Below, piece after piece: positions 16,738-26,001 of a DNA stretch of 64,000 bases. The DNA lies in assembly GCF_017833295.1 (NCBI RefSeq), contig NZ_JAFIBW010000001.1, positions 1,860,001 to 1,924,000 of the forward strand. The letters run 5' to 3'. The notes beneath the pieces were generated by a model. The model saw nothing but the letters and a program-made list of their open reading frames with translations. It was not told the origin of the DNA and ran no database searches. Position numbers and translations under genes: made by a program. Position 1 is the stretch's first letter. Each line of letters begins with the position of its first letter. The stretch comes from Methylobacterium sp. PvR107 (GTDB taxonomy: Bacteria; Pseudomonadota; Alphaproteobacteria; Rhizobiales; Beijerinckiaceae).

Positions 16738-18776
16738 CGAGCCTTCGCGCGCTCGGCGCGGCTCCCGATCTGAACGGCGCATCGAAGCGGTTCCGGCTTC
16801 CGCTGTCCGGAAAGTTCGCGGTGGCCTTCGTCGGCCTCGTGACCCTCGTGCTGCTTATCAACGGCGTCGTCGACCTGTCTCTGAACTTCGAGGATGCCAA
16901 GCGGACGGCGATCGAGGTCCAGCGCGAGAAGGCGCGCGGAGCCGCGGAACGCGTCGAGGCCTTCCTCTCGGAAATCGAGAGCCAGATCGGCTGGACGACA
17001 AGGGCGGAGTGGCGGCGGGTCCCCCTCGAGCAACAGCGCTACGACTTCATCCGGCTGCTGCGGCAGGCCCCGGCCATCACCGAGGTCGCCTATCTCGATC
17101 CCAGCGGCAAGGAACAGCTGCGGGTCTCGCGCCTCGAGCCGGACGTCGTCGCCAGCGGGAAGGACTTCTCCACCGCGTCGCGTTTCACCCAGGCGCTCAA
17201 GGACAAGACTTGGTTCGGGCCGGTCTATTTTCGGCGCGGATCCGAGCCGTACATGACCGTTTCGGTCGCCCATGCCGGGCGCGATCCGGGCGTGACCGTT
17301 GCGGAAGTCAATCTGAAGCTGATCTGGGACGTGGTCAGCGCGATCCGCAATGGCAGGGACGGCTACGCCTTCGTGACGACCGCGACGGGGCGCCTGATCG
17401 CCCATCCGGACCTCAGCCTCGTCCTGCGCGACACCGACCTGTCCAGCCTGCCGGAGGTTGCGGGGGCGCTGTCCGGAAAGGCAGGCGCGAAGGATTACGA
17501 GATCACCAGCGGGCTTGGCGGCGGGCTCGTGCTGGCCGCGCATGCCGTCGTCCCGCGGGTCGACTGGATCGTGTTCGTGCAGCTGTCCCTGAGCGAGGCG
17601 ATGGAACCCCTGACCGAATCGATCATCCAGACGATTTCGCTGATGGGGTTGGGCGTTCTCATGGCGGGCGTGGCCGGAACCTTCCTGGCCCGGCGCATGG
17701 TGATCCCGATCCGTCAGCTCGAGGACGGGGCCGAGCGCTTCGGCGCCGGTGACCTGTCCGAGCGCATCGTGATCCGAACCGGCGACGAGATCGAGACTCT
17801 TGCCCACCGGTTCAATTCCATGGCGCGTCGCGTCCAGGAATCCTACGAGACCCTTGAGGCCAAGGTCGAAGAGCGGACCCGCGACCTGAACCAGTCCCTC
17901 GACGACCTTCAGAGGGCGCAGAGTCGCCTCGTGCAATCCGAGAAGCTCGCCTCGCTGGGGCAGCTCACCGCGGGCATCGCCCACGAGATCAAGAATCCCC
18001 TGAACTTCGTGAACAACTTCGCCTCGCTCTCGAAAGAGCTGGTGGACGAGCTTCGGGATGTGCTCAAGCACGCGGCAATCGACCCGGACACCCGAGACGA
18101 GGTCGATGAAATCGCCGAACTTCTGAAGGGCAACCTTGATAAGGTGGTCCAGCATGGACGGCGCGCCGACTCGATCGTCAAGAACATGCTGTTGCACTCG
18201 CGCACGGGTTCCGGCGATCACCGCCCGGTCGAGATCAACGCCCTCGTGGAGGAGAGCCTGAACTTGGCCTATCACGGCGCCCGCGCGGCCAAGCCCGGCT
18301 TCAACGTGACCCTCGCCCGCGATTACGACCCTGCGGCGGGCATCGCCGACCTCTACCCGCAGGAAATCACCCGTGTCCTGTTGAACCTGATGTCGAACGG
18401 CTTCTACGCCACCGAGAAGAAGGCGGAGGGCGCCGTTCCGGGCTATGCGCCGACCCTGTCGGTCGCAACCCGGGATCGCGGCGACAGCGTCGAGATCCGC
18501 CTGCGCGACAACGGCACCGGGATCCCCGAGAGCGTCAAGGCCAAGATGTTCGACCCGTTCTTCACCACCAAGCCGGCCGGCGAGGGCACCGGGCTGGGCT
18601 TGTCCCTCAGCCACGATATCGTGGTGAAGCAGCATGGCGGCACCGTCGACGTCGCCACGGAGCCCGACGCCTTCACCGAATTCACGATTGTGCTGCCGCG
18701 CCAGGGGGCTGGGGCGGCTGCGCCGGCGACGGCACCCACACCCGCCTTTGCGGCCGAGCCCAAGAGCCAGCCATGA
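16734..18776 (+). CDS. Membrane sensor histidine kinase with periplasmic sensing and HAMP domains
   Basis: A 680-residue kinase. Two membrane helices (about 28-48 and 297-319) enclose a Cache-like periplasmic domain of about 245 residues. A HAMP linker follows (about 320-372), then a coiled coil, the HisKA box AGIAHEIKNPLNF with His417, the N box NLMSNGFYAT, the G1 box DNGTGIP and the G2 box GEGTGLGLSLS. The Pro/Ala-rich tail (about 658-680) is unusual but short. The gene is coupled by ATGA overlaps to a binding protein upstream and a receiver protein downstream, so ligand sensing via the binding protein is likely. Confidence 0.93.
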   Translation: MTSLRALGAAPDLNGASKRFRLPLSGKFAVAFVGLVTLVLLINGVVDLSLNFEDAKRTAIEVQREKARGAAERVEAFLSEIESQIGWTTRAEWRRVPLEQQRYDFIRLLRQAPAITEVAYLDPSGKEQLRVSRLEPDVVASGKDFSTASRFTQALKDKTWFGPVYFRRGSEPYMTVSVAHAGRDPGVTVAEVNLKLIWDVVSAIRNGRDGYAFVTTATGRLIAHPDLSLVLRDTDLSSLPEVAGALSGKAGAKDYEITSGLGGGLVLAAHAVVPRVDWIVFVQLSLSEAMEPLTESIIQTISLMGLGVLMAGVAGTFLARRMVIPIRQLEDGAERFGAGDLSERIVIRTGDEIETLAHRFNSMARRVQESYETLEAKVEERTRDLNQSLDDLQRAQSRLVQSEKLASLGQLTAGIAHEIKNPLNFVNNFASLSKELVDELRDVLKHAAIDPDTRDEVDEIAELLKGNLDKVVQHGRRADSIVKNMLLHSRTGSGDHRPVEINALVEESLNLAYHGARAAKPGFNVTLARDYDPAAGIADLYPQEITRVLLNLMSNGFYATEKKAEGAVPGYAPTLSVATRDRGDSVEIRLRDNGTGIPESVKAKMFDPFFTTKPAGEGTGLGLSLSHDIVVKQHGGTVDVATEPDAFTEFTIVLPRQGAGAAAPATAPTPAFAAEPKSQP

Positions 18777-19171
18777 ACGTCCTGATCCTCGTCGTCGATG
18801 ACGAACCCGACGTGACCGACCTGTTCCGCCAGCAGTTCCGCCGCGAGCTGAAGGCCGGGCGCTTCGAGATGGCGTTCGCGCATTCGGCACCGGAGGCGCT
18901 GTCCCGGATCGCGGCCTCGGACGGCCCGAGCCTGATCCTGATGTTCTCGGACATCAACATGCCGGGAATGACCGGGCTGGAACTCCTCCCGCTGGTGCGG
19001 GCTGCCCGGCCCGACGTACCGGTGATCATGATCACGGCCTATGGCGACGCGGCGACGCGCGAGGCCGTCGAGGCCGCGGGCGCGGTCGGGCTGATCACCA
19101 AGCCCATCGACTTCGCCCTGCTCAAGGCGGAGATCGACCGAAGGCTCGCCACGATCGCGGGGACGGAATGA
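18773..19171 (+). CDS. Stand-alone response regulator receiver protein
   Basis: A 132-residue CheY-like receiver without an output domain. Acidic pocket VVDDEPD at the N-terminus, phospho-acceptor Asp60 in [11 protein letters not shown], the Thr in MITAYGD and the conserved Lys in LITKPID are all present. Its start overlaps the kinase stop (ATGA) and its stop overlaps the start of the receiver-cyclase gene in the same way. It may act as a phosphate relay or sink between kinase and cyclase. Confidence 0.93.
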   Translation: MNVLILVVDDEPDVTDLFRQQFRRELKAGRFEMAFAHSAPEALSRIAASDGPSLILMFSDINMPGMTGLELLPLVRAARPDVPVIMITAYGDAATREAVEAAGAVGLITKPIDFALLKAEIDRRLATIAGTE

Positions 19172-20433
19172 ATCCGGGCCAGCCCTGCGCCAAGATCCTC
19201 GTGGTCGACGACGAGCCGGATCTCGAGGCGCTGATCAGCCAGAAGTTCCGCCGTCAGATCCGCCAGGGTCTCGTCACGTTCCTGTTCGCGCACGATGGGC
19301 AGGAGGCGCTGGAGAGCCTGTCGGAGAACCGCGACATCGACCTCGTGGTGTCGGACATCAACATGCCGCGCATGGACGGGCTGACGCTGCTCGCCAAGCT
19401 TGAGGAACTCGCCGATCGGCCGACGACCATCATCGTCTCGGCCTATGGGGACATGGCCAATATCCGCACCGCGATGAACCGGGGCGCCTTCGACTTTTTG
19501 ACGAAGCCGATCGACTTCGTGGATCTGGAGACCACGATCGCGCGCACGCTGCGGCACGTCGAGGCGCTGCGCGAGGGACGGCGGCGGCAATCGCTCGCCG
19601 AGCGCGCGCACGCGTCGCTCGCGCGCTACTTCTCGCCGAATCTCGCCGAGCAGCTCGCCGGGGATGCGTCGGGCCTGGAACTCGGCGGCCACCGACGGGA
19701 CGTCGCGTCGCTGTTTACCGACATTGCGGGCTTTACCAGCCTGGTGGAGAGCCTCGACCCGACCCAGCTGGCCGAAATCCTCAACGGCTACTTCGCCGAG
19801 TTGACCGACGTCGTCTTCGCCCACGAGGGGACCGTCGCCAAGATCGTCGGCGACGCGATCCATGTCCTGTTCGGGGCGCCGGGCGATCAGCCGGACCACG
19901 CGGCCCGCGCGGTTGCCTGCGCGCTGGCCCTCGACGAGGCCGCAGAGGCGTTCCGGGTCCCCTGGCGCGAACGGGGCATCGAGATCGGCATGACACGGAT
20001 TGGCGTGCATGCCGGGCCGGCGATCGTGGGGAATTTCGGCGGCGGCCGCTATTTCGACTACACGGCCTACGGCGACACCATCAACACGGCGGCCCGCCTC
20101 GAGAACGCCAACAAGGCGTTCGGGACCCGGATCTGCGTGAGCGAGAGCGTGGTGATCCGCGCCGGCCAGTTCCGGGGCCGGCCGCTCGGCGACCTGCTCC
20201 TGCGCGGCAAGCAGGAGGCTTTGCGCGCCTTCGAGCCGCTGACCGAAGCCGTCTACGATGCGGCCTCGTTGACCCGCTATCAGGAGGCCTTCGCCAAGCT
20301 GGAAGCCGGCGAGGCCGCGGCGCTCCCGTCCTTCGCGGCCCTGGTCGGTCTGCGCCCCGACGACGGCGTGGCCGCCTACCACCTCAAACGCCTGCTCAAC
20401 GGATCGAATGGGACACGCATCGAGATCCGCTGA
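19168..20433 (+). CDS. Response regulator with class III adenylate/guanylate cyclase output domain
   Basis: The 421-residue protein joins a receiver (about 10-125, Asp63 in [11 protein letters not shown], Lys in LTKPID) to a class III nucleotide cyclase (about 175-365). In the cyclase the two metal aspartates are in FTDIAGFT (185) and IVGDAIHV (229), Lys225 in [10 protein letters not shown] and Thr299 in DYTAYGD occupy the base-selecting positions, and Asn306 and Arg310 in NTAAR the transition-state positions. Lys plus Thr suggests ATP as substrate, so cyclic AMP made on phosphorylation. A linker with [13 protein letters not shown] is typical of this group. Confidence 0.93.
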   Translation: MNPGQPCAKILVVDDEPDLEALISQKFRRQIRQGLVTFLFAHDGQEALESLSENRDIDLVVSDINMPRMDGLTLLAKLEELADRPTTIIVSAYGDMANIRTAMNRGAFDFLTKPIDFVDLETTIARTLRHVEALREGRRRQSLAERAHASLARYFSPNLAEQLAGDASGLELGGHRRDVASLFTDIAGFTSLVESLDPTQLAEILNGYFAELTDVVFAHEGTVAKIVGDAIHVLFGAPGDQPDHAARAVACALALDEAAEAFRVPWRERGIEIGMTRIGVHAGPAIVGNFGGGRYFDYTAYGDTINTAARLENANKAFGTRICVSESVVIRAGQFRGRPLGDLLLRGKQEALRAFEPLTEAVYDAASLTRYQEAFAKLEAGEAAALPSFAALVGLRPDDGVAAYHLKRLLNGSNGTRIEIR

Positions 20434-20481
20434 AGGCGCGGCGGCGCGCGCCCGCGAGCCGGTGCCGGCGGGGATGCCGGC

Positions 20482-21468
20482 ATGAGACGACGCGACGTGC
20501 TCCTGGGTCTGGGCGGCGCGGCGGCGTGGCCGGGATCGGGCCTCGCCCAATCCGGGGGCCAACGCCGGTTGGGGATCCTCCTCGTCTACGGTGAGACTCA
20601 TCCGGACAGTCCGGTGATCGTCGAAACGCTGAGGGAAACCCTGCAACGGGCCGGATGGATCTGGGGCCAGAACCTCGCCGTCGATCTCCGCTATGGGAAC
20701 GGCGACGCCGAGACGCTGCGCCGGCAGACGAACGAGATCCTGGCGCAAAGGCCCGATGTCGTCCTGGCGCAGGGCGTCGTCGGGGCGACCGCGCTTCAGC
20801 GGGCGACCACAACCGTCCCGGTCGTGTTCATGATGCTGCAGGATCCGATCGGAGCCGGCTTCGTGACCAGCCTGTCGCGGCCCGGCGGCAATCTGACCGG
20901 GTTCACGAATTTCGACTTCACCCTGGTGGGCAAGTGGCTCCAGCTCCTCAAGGAACTCAAGCCGGACGTCACCCGCGCGCTCGCCCTGATCAATCCTGAT
21001 TATCCAGCCCGCCTGGCGGCCTACACGGCCGAACTCGCCCGGGTCGGCCCCGGTCTGGGCATCGAGGCGCGGATCGCCGGCATCCACAACGCCGACGAGA
21101 TCGCGCAGGCGATCATTCCCTTCGCCAGAAAGCCCGGGGGCGGACTGATCGCGCTGCCCGACGCGGTGACCGGGGTCTACGGTCAGCGGATCATCGATCT
21201 GGCGGCGGCCTATCGCCTGCCCGCGGTCTACGCCTACGCGGCGCAGGTGCGGATGGGTGGTCTCGCCGCCTACACGACCAGCGTGGTTCAGGACGTGCAG
21301 CGGGCGGCCGGCTACATCGACCGGATCCTGCGTGGCGCCGTCGTCGGCGACCTGCCCGTGCAGGCCAGCGAGCGCTTTCTCACCGTCATCAATCTCAGGA
21401 CGGCCGCCGCCCTCGGCCTGACGATCGCGCCGTCGCTGATGGCGAAGGCCGACGAGCTGATCGAGTAG
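20482..21468 (+). CDS. ABC-type substrate-binding protein (ABC_sub_bind family), second copy
   Basis: A 328-residue exported protein starting MRRRDVLLGLGGAAAW, a Tat-like signal with cleavage near LAQ-SGG. It has the same family landmarks as the protein at 15757: PVVFMMLQDPIGAGFVTSL, RPGGNLTGFT and the closing NLRTAAALGLTIAPSLMAKADELIE. It follows the receiver-cyclase gene after 48 bases on the same strand. Two diverged binding proteins at both ends of a sensor operon, with no transport components, suggest they present two ligands, or compete, at the kinase. Confidence 0.85.
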   Translation: MRRRDVLLGLGGAAAWPGSGLAQSGGQRRLGILLVYGETHPDSPVIVETLRETLQRAGWIWGQNLAVDLRYGNGDAETLRRQTNEILAQRPDVVLAQGVVGATALQRATTTVPVVFMMLQDPIGAGFVTSLSRPGGNLTGFTNFDFTLVGKWLQLLKELKPDVTRALALINPDYPARLAAYTAELARVGPGLGIEARIAGIHNADEIAQAIIPFARKPGGGLIALPDAVTGVYGQRIIDLAAAYRLPAVYAYAAQVRMGGLAAYTTSVVQDVQRAAGYIDRILRGAVVGDLPVQASERFLTVINLRTAAALGLTIAPSLMAKADELIE

Positions 21469-21573
21469 CGGCGGCTCCGGGCGAAGCAATGCGCTTTTTC
21501 GGCGCGAATCGAGGCGCGCAGGAGGATCCGTCGCGGCGGCCTTGCGCCGCCACGACGGCCGGTGCGGTGCCGC

Positions 21574-22059
21574 TCAGCCGAGTGCCGGCAGGCGCCCGTC
21601 CGGCGAGTAGCGATCAATCGCCGAGGGCAGGTCCCGCGAGAGGCGGGCCAACACTTCGCTCTTGCTCAGGCCGGTCTGCTGCTCGAGCGCTGCCAGGGTC
21701 TCCGGACCGATGGCGCGCTCGAGGTCGGCGGCGGGGAGATCGCGGTTGGGCCCGTGATTGATCCAGGATTGTGCGGTGTCCGCGTGACCGCCCTTGGTGA
21801 AGTGCTCGATCAATTCGCCGAGGCCACTCGCGATCAGGCCGCCCGCACCGGCGGAGCCGACGCCACCGAGCACGCGCTCCAGGTTCGCCGGGATCGTCGC
21901 ACTGGACCCGGCGGTCGAGCCCGGAACCTGCGGGATCGGCGAGCGGCCGGTCTCCTTGCCGTGGCCGCCCAACCATTCGGCGATCCTGTCGCGGTTCTGA
22001 AAGCCGGCCACCGCCAGAAGACCCAGCAGTGCGGTCATGGAGGGGTATCCCTTGCTCAT
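21574..22059 (-). CDS. YidB/DUF937 family protein
   Basis: A 161-residue protein. The second half has the family signature SWINHGPNRDL followed by LERAIGPETLAAL and LSRDLPSAIDRYSPDGRLP. The first half is a Gly/Ala-rich low-complexity stretch. Function of the family is not established. The ATG at 22059 (MSKGYPSMTALL) is chosen over the longer frame because of the upstream AAGGA sequence and because the upstream part is Arg-rich shadow. It lies downstream of the broken TAXI gene on the same strand. Confidence 0.8.
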   Translation of the reverse strand: MSKGYPSMTALLGLLAVAGFQNRDRIAEWLGGHGKETGRSPIPQVPGSTAGSSATIPANLERVLGGVGSAGAGGLIASGLGELIEHFTKGGHADTAQSWINHGPNRDLPAADLERAIGPETLAALEQQTGLSKSEVLARLSRDLPSAIDRYSPDGRLPALG

Positions 22060-22126
22060 CGCGTCGTCCTTCCTTCGATCGGGCTCGTCGGCCCGGATGA
22101 TGCAGCGTTCAGCCGCCGCAATGGTT

Positions 22127-23599
22127 TCATTCCGCCGCGGCGGAGATTGGTCCGGCCATGTCGTCGAAAAGAGCAGCGGTCGCGTTTCCCGACCGTCCCG
22201 TCGCGATCGTACGCTTGATCGTGGAGCGGGCCGCGTCGATGGCGATCGACGCGGCCGACAGGGTTCTGGCCTCGGTCGGACGCTCGAGCGCATGTTTGGC
22301 GATCTCGCCAGCGAGATCGTCGATCTCCCGCGCCAAGACATGGAGTCTTGCCGCGTCAAACGTATCCTTTGCCTCCCGGCGGATCTCCAGGAGGCGATCG
22401 GTCGCCTCCTCCACCCGCTCCCGACGCAGCCGCGACAGGCGTTGCCCGACCCAGGCGACCCCGGAGCCGATGCCGCCGCCCAGGAACGCGATCAGGTAGA
22501 TCCAGGTCTCGTAGCGCTCGATGAAGCTCTACTGCTCGCGCTCGAAATAGTCGACCGCCCCCGGATGGATCGGCAGCCGCGCGCTCGTCGCGCCCACCGT
22601 GCTGTCGTAGGCCGGCGCCTGGATGTAATCGGCGGCCGGCGTGGCGTTCGCCATGCCGCTGCGCAGCTCGAACAGGTGCTGGGTCACATCCGCCGCCACC
22701 GAGCGCGGGAGGGTCGTCCGGGCCATGAGACGATAGGATGCCCCGATCGTGTGGACGTCCTCGGCCGGGACCTTGGGGCTACCGCCGAAGGTCTCGGCCG
22801 GCATGGTCACGACCTGGAGCCGCGGCAGGCGTGCGACGAGCGCATCGGCGTTCTCGACATCGACGAACGACACCTTTTGTGTCCGGCTCGACTTCTGCAC
22901 GATGGTGACGATGCGCTGCGCCGCCGGTGCCGTCGGCGCGATCACCGAGATGACGGCGTCGGCGCGCTTGCGGGCGATGGCGTCGGCCAGGTCCGCCTCG
23001 GCGATCTCCACGAGAGCCACATGACGCGGCGGCACAGCGCCCTGCGGTTCGGTCGTGATCAGCGTCAGGCCGTAATGACCGAGCAGGGCCCGGATCAGCG
23101 CCTCGTCGGCGTCCCGGTGGGCCAGGATGGCGAGCCGCTTGCGGTCGAGATCGGGAAACCGCGTGATCCCGGAGCCGTCCGGCGCGGCGATGATCATGGC
23201 CTGATCCCGCAGGATCGCGAGGGTCAGGCCGTTGTCGGGCAGATCGACGTCCGGCCGGACGACCGCCAGGTCGGCACGGCCGTCGCGCAGGGCCTCGGCG
23301 CTGTCACGCACGTCGTCGAAAGCCAGGATCCTGAGGCGGATCTCCTTATGCCGCTTGGTCAAGGCATCCGCATAGGCCTGGATCAGGGCTGGCTCGGTCC
23401 CGTCGCGAGGCGCGACCGCAACGGTCAGGACGGTGGCACGCGAGGCCCAGTAGGCCGCGACCGCCGCCACGCCCAGCAGGATCGCGAGCGCCAGGAAGAT
23501 GAATTCCCGGCGCAGGAGGATCGTCGAAAACCCTCTCACTGCGGCAGAGCCCGTCTGCGGGATGTCGCTAGAAGGTCCGTCTGGGTCCGCCGCGGCCAC
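22127..23599 (-). pseudogene. TAXI family TRAP-type binding protein, interrupted by an in-frame amber codon
   Basis: The frame from the GTG at 23599 encodes an N-terminal membrane anchor and a periplasmic TAXI-type binding domain (VAPRDGTEPALIQAY, DGRADLAVVRPDVDL, HPGAVDYFEREQ), then reaches TAG at 22529-22531. Directly after, in the same frame, it continues SFIERYETWIYLIAFLGGG, a second membrane helix and a coiled-coil tail ending at 22127. Intact relatives carry these parts in one protein, so TAG has probably replaced a Gln (CAG) codon. The product would be about 490 residues if read through. A GTG at 23539 is an alternative start, beyond the small gene at 23568-23666. Confidence 0.75.
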
Positions 23600-23666
23600 C
23601 GTAACGGCGACCGAGATAGGCGATGATCTTCGGCACGATGAAGGCCGTCAGGATCTTGCGCAGCAT
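23568..23666 (-). CDS. Small basic protein of 32 residues, unknown function
   Basis: A short frame MLRKILTAFIVPKIIAYLGR plus a Gly/Arg-rich tail ending RRTF. AGGAG lies nine bases upstream of the ATG, and the gene begins 17 bases after the CsbD-like gene stop, so it is likely to be translated as part of that operon. The hydrophobic-amphipathic N-terminal half could bind membranes. The 5' end of the TAXI frame (GTG at 23599) overlaps it in another frame. Confidence 0.55.
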   Translation of the reverse strand: MLRKILTAFIVPKIIAYLGRRYGGRGGPRRTF

Positions 23667-23683
23667 GGTTCAAAACTCCTTGA

Positions 23684-24079
23684 TCAGCGAGTGCGTCGAG
23701 CGAGCCAGCCGGCCGCGAAGGCCAGCGCACCCAGCCCGAGCAGCGTGTTGGTGCGGTTGCGGTCGATCGTGCTGACCGCACGGCGTCCGTAGATCTCGCC
23801 GCGACGGCTCAGGTCCCGGGCGGTCTCCCGAGCCCGCTGGCGACCATCGTCGATCAGGCGATCGGCCCGCGCGCGCGCGACCTCGGCGAGGTGGCGACCG
23901 TCTTCGGCGAGATCCTCGGCCCGGTCCCGGGCGCGGCCATAGGCATATTGCGCGCCGCCGGCGACCTGATTCACGGCGCCGCGGACCTGTCGGGCGGGAT
24001 CGCCGGTGATGCCGCCGAGGGTCGTCTGGGCGCGACCCTTGAGGTGACGGGACGCGCCACGGATCTGGTCGCGGTTCAT
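23684..24079 (-). CDS. CsbD-like protein with C-terminal membrane anchor
   Basis: A 131-residue protein starting MNRDQIRGASRHLKGRAQ, the CsbD-type opening, followed by a long Arg/Asp-rich helix (RARDRAEDLAEDGRHLAEVA) and a C-terminal hydrophobic helix NTLLGLGALAFAAGWLARR. This resembles fusions of CsbD with a YqjD/ElaB-like tail anchor. CsbD proteins belong to the general stress response. GGAG lies before the ATG. First gene of a unit that includes the 32-residue protein and the TAXI gene. Confidence 0.75.
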   Translation of the reverse strand: MNRDQIRGASRHLKGRAQTTLGGITGDPARQVRGAVNQVAGGAQYAYGRARDRAEDLAEDGRHLAEVARARADRLIDDGRQRARETARDLSRRGEIYGRRAVSTIDRNRTNTLLGLGALAFAAGWLARRTR

Positions 24080-24170
24080 GGGGAACTCCTGTCTCTAAAT
24101 CGTCTGTCGCGATGGGGTGTCCGCCTCGCAGGCATGGATGACGCCGGGCCTGCCGGCGCCATCCTTGAGA

Positions 24171-24374
24171 TCACCGCTTGCCGGTGACCTTGTCGGCGAG
24201 GTTCTTGGCGCCGTCCTTGACGTCGCCGACCGTCTTCTGCGCCTCGCCCTTCAGTTCCTGGGCCTTGCCCTCGGCCACGAGCTTGTCGCTGCCGGTTGCC
24301 TTGCCGGCTGCCTGCTTGACGTTGCCGACAGCTTCGTTGGCCAGGCCCTTGATCTTGTCGGTGGTGCTGCTCAT
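24171..24374 (-). CDS. CsbD family stress protein
   Basis: A 67-residue protein of the classical CsbD type: MSSTTDKIKGLANEAVGNVK, then repeated Lys/Gly-rich helical segments AAGKATGSDKLVAEGKAQELKGEAQK. Typically induced by general stress; biochemical function unknown. The start at 24374 has AGGAG upstream (AAGGAGAGCACGCG), and the longer reading is excluded. Lies downstream of a membrane protein gene and behind a hairpin (24423-24446), so it probably has its own promoter. Confidence 0.88.
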   Translation of the reverse strand: MSSTTDKIKGLANEAVGNVKQAAGKATGSDKLVAEGKAQELKGEAQKTVGDVKDGAKNLADKVTGKR

Positions 24375-24422
24375 CGCGTGCTCTCCTTCAGGTGGGTTGG
24401 CCGGCCTCGCGCCGGTATGAGC

Positions 24423-24446
24423 GGCTCCCGCGCACATGCGGGAGCC
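24423..24446 (-). terminator. Hairpin after the 24455 membrane-protein gene
   Basis: A nine-base perfect stem (GGCTCCCGC / GCGGGAGCC) with a six-base loop lies nine bases beyond the stop of the membrane-protein gene on the minus strand. No T run follows, so it could also be a barrier for RNA decay. Confidence 0.5.
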
Positions 24447-24454
24447 GATGGGGA

Positions 24455-25378
24455 TCAGAGACGGCGGGTCTCGTAGGCGCCGAGCAGGGTCGCGGGCTTC
24501 GGGGCGCCGAGACGGCCGCCGAAGAAGGCAGCGAGCGCTCCGAGGACCAGCGCCAGGGCGGCGTAGAAGGCGCCCTGGGTGGCCGCCGACTTCGCCGTCA
24601 CGGCGGCCGCTTCAGCCTTCTGCTTGGCGGTGGACACCGCCTGCTCGTACTGCTTCTCGTAATCCTGCACCTGCTGGCGGGCCTGATCGACCGGGATGTT
24701 CTGCGCCTTGGCCAGGGCGTCGGCCGCGCGGGCCTCGGCCTGCTGCTTCTGGTTCGCGTCGCCCGTGAACAGCGCCTTGATGGCTGCAACCGCCGCATCG
24801 CGGGCCGCCTGGGGATCCTGACCGGAGGCCTGCTCGCGGACCTTCTGCTCGATGCCGTCCAGCGGGTTCTGGATCTTGGTCAGGGACGGGGCCGCGGCCT
24901 GCGCGGCGGTCTGCACGGTGCCGCCGACGAGATTGCCCGCGCCACCCAGCGCGCCCGAAACCGTGCTGAGCGTGCCGCCGATCAAGCCGCTGGCGGCCGA
25001 CGTCAGAAGGTAAAGAACCACCAGGGTCGTGACCGCCCAGGACACCAGGCCGTGCAGGGCGGCCGCACCCGGCAGCGGCTTGCCGGAGAGTCGGCCCGCG
25101 ATGGCCCCACCAGCCAGCGAGGCGACGATGCCGGAGGCGACGAACCATACGCCCGCGCCCAGCGAGACGGTGGAGGCCGCCGGGTTGTCGGCGCCGTTGG
25201 TGCCCACCGAGGCCAACCCGACGCCGACGCCGACGAGATTGACGACGACCTGGGTCACCAGCGCGGTCACGGCGCCGGCGAAGATGGCACCCCAGGAGAC
25301 TTGGTTCAGCACGACGGCACGCGTATCGGCGTGCGCGTCGGCGCCGAGGGGTGTTGCAACGCTCTGGATGGTGGTCAC
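24455..25378 (-). CDS. Gly/Ala-rich membrane protein, unknown function
   Basis: A 307-residue protein. The first half has four hydrophobic segments (SWGAIFAGAVTALVTQVVVN; GAGVWFVASGIVASLAGGAI; a third around AVTTLVVLYLLTSAA), then a soluble helical Ala/Gln/Lys-rich middle (about 170-270) and a last membrane helix GAFYAALALVLGALAAFFGG. It starts with GTG behind a GGAG site. Similar proteins occur next to CsbD genes; no function is known to me. Lies in the stress cluster and is probably co-expressed with its neighbours. Confidence 0.7.
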   Translation of the reverse strand: MTTIQSVATPLGADAHADTRAVVLNQVSWGAIFAGAVTALVTQVVVNLVGVGVGLASVGTNGADNPAASTVSLGAGVWFVASGIVASLAGGAIAGRLSGKPLPGAAALHGLVSWAVTTLVVLYLLTSAASGLIGGTLSTVSGALGGAGNLVGGTVQTAAQAAAPSLTKIQNPLDGIEQKVREQASGQDPQAARDAAVAAIKALFTGDANQKQQAEARAADALAKAQNIPVDQARQQVQDYEKQYEQAVSTAKQKAEAAAVTAKSAATQGAFYAALALVLGALAAFFGGRLGAPKPATLLGAYETRRL

Positions 25379-25427
25379 TCTATCACTCCGGGTCTTGGGT
25401 CGTTGACGATTGAGAGAAGCTGGCGGC

Positions 25428-25934
25428 TCAGTCGCGGGAGGCGCTGACGAGGAGGCCGAGGCCGAACCCGGCCAAGCCGGCGATCAACAGGGAAGCCAGC
25501 GGATACTCAGCCACCTGATGGCTGACCTCACGGCTGCCGCGGCGCAGGTAATGGCCGCCGCGCTCATAGGCGTCCTCGGCATAGTCGTAGGCCTCGTCGG
25601 CGGCGCGACGCACGCCGCGCTCGGCCCGGACGTAGTGATCCTCCACGGCGCCCTGGGCGCGGCGAACGCGGGTTTCGGCATCGTCCGATCCGATGCGGTC
25701 ATCCACCGCGTCACGAAGCTTGCCGCCGAGGTCGCGGGCGGTATCGGCAACCTGCTTGGCAGCGCCGCGGATCGTGTCCTTCGCCTGACCGTAGACCCCC
25801 TCGGCCTGACCGGCCGCCTCGCGGGCACGGCCCTCAAGGGAGTCCCGCTTGGATCCGGTCAGGTCGCCGACAGCGCCCTGTACCTTGCCGCCAAGCTCCC
25901 GCGCGGCGCCCGTAATACGATCCGTGTCGACCAT
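25428..25934 (-). CDS. CsbD-like protein with long helical region and C-terminal anchor
   Basis: A 168-residue protein. The N-terminus MVDTDRITGAARELGGKVQG is CsbD-like, followed by an acidic/basic helix with the AKDTIRGAAKQVADTARDLG repeat and a C-terminal membrane helix YPLASLLIAGLAGFGLGLLV like DUF883/YqjD ribosome-associated tail anchors. GAGAGGAG precedes the ATG. It sits between the membrane protein and a smaller CsbD-like gene. Confidence 0.75.
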   Translation of the reverse strand: MVDTDRITGAARELGGKVQGAVGDLTGSKRDSLEGRAREAAGQAEGVYGQAKDTIRGAAKQVADTARDLGGKLRDAVDDRIGSDDAETRVRRAQGAVEDHYVRAERGVRRAADEAYDYAEDAYERGGHYLRRGSREVSHQVAEYPLASLLIAGLAGFGLGLLVSASRD

Positions 25935-26001
25935 GTCGTTCTCCTCTCTGGTTGTGTTCGATTGCGCGGCGCCCAGCCAAAGGGCGCCGGATCGGTTCGC
26001 G

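Noticed and set aside
16629..18890. 753-codon minus-strand frame opposite the histidine kinase
   Set aside because: Antisense shadow; composition is Gly/Arg/His-rich without motifs, while the plus strand codes for a complete kinase.
19039..21489. 816-codon open frame on the minus strand opposite the receiver/cyclase genes
   Set aside because: It is the shadow of well-supported genes with catalytic motifs on the plus strand; high GC makes long antisense frames common, and its translation has no domain.
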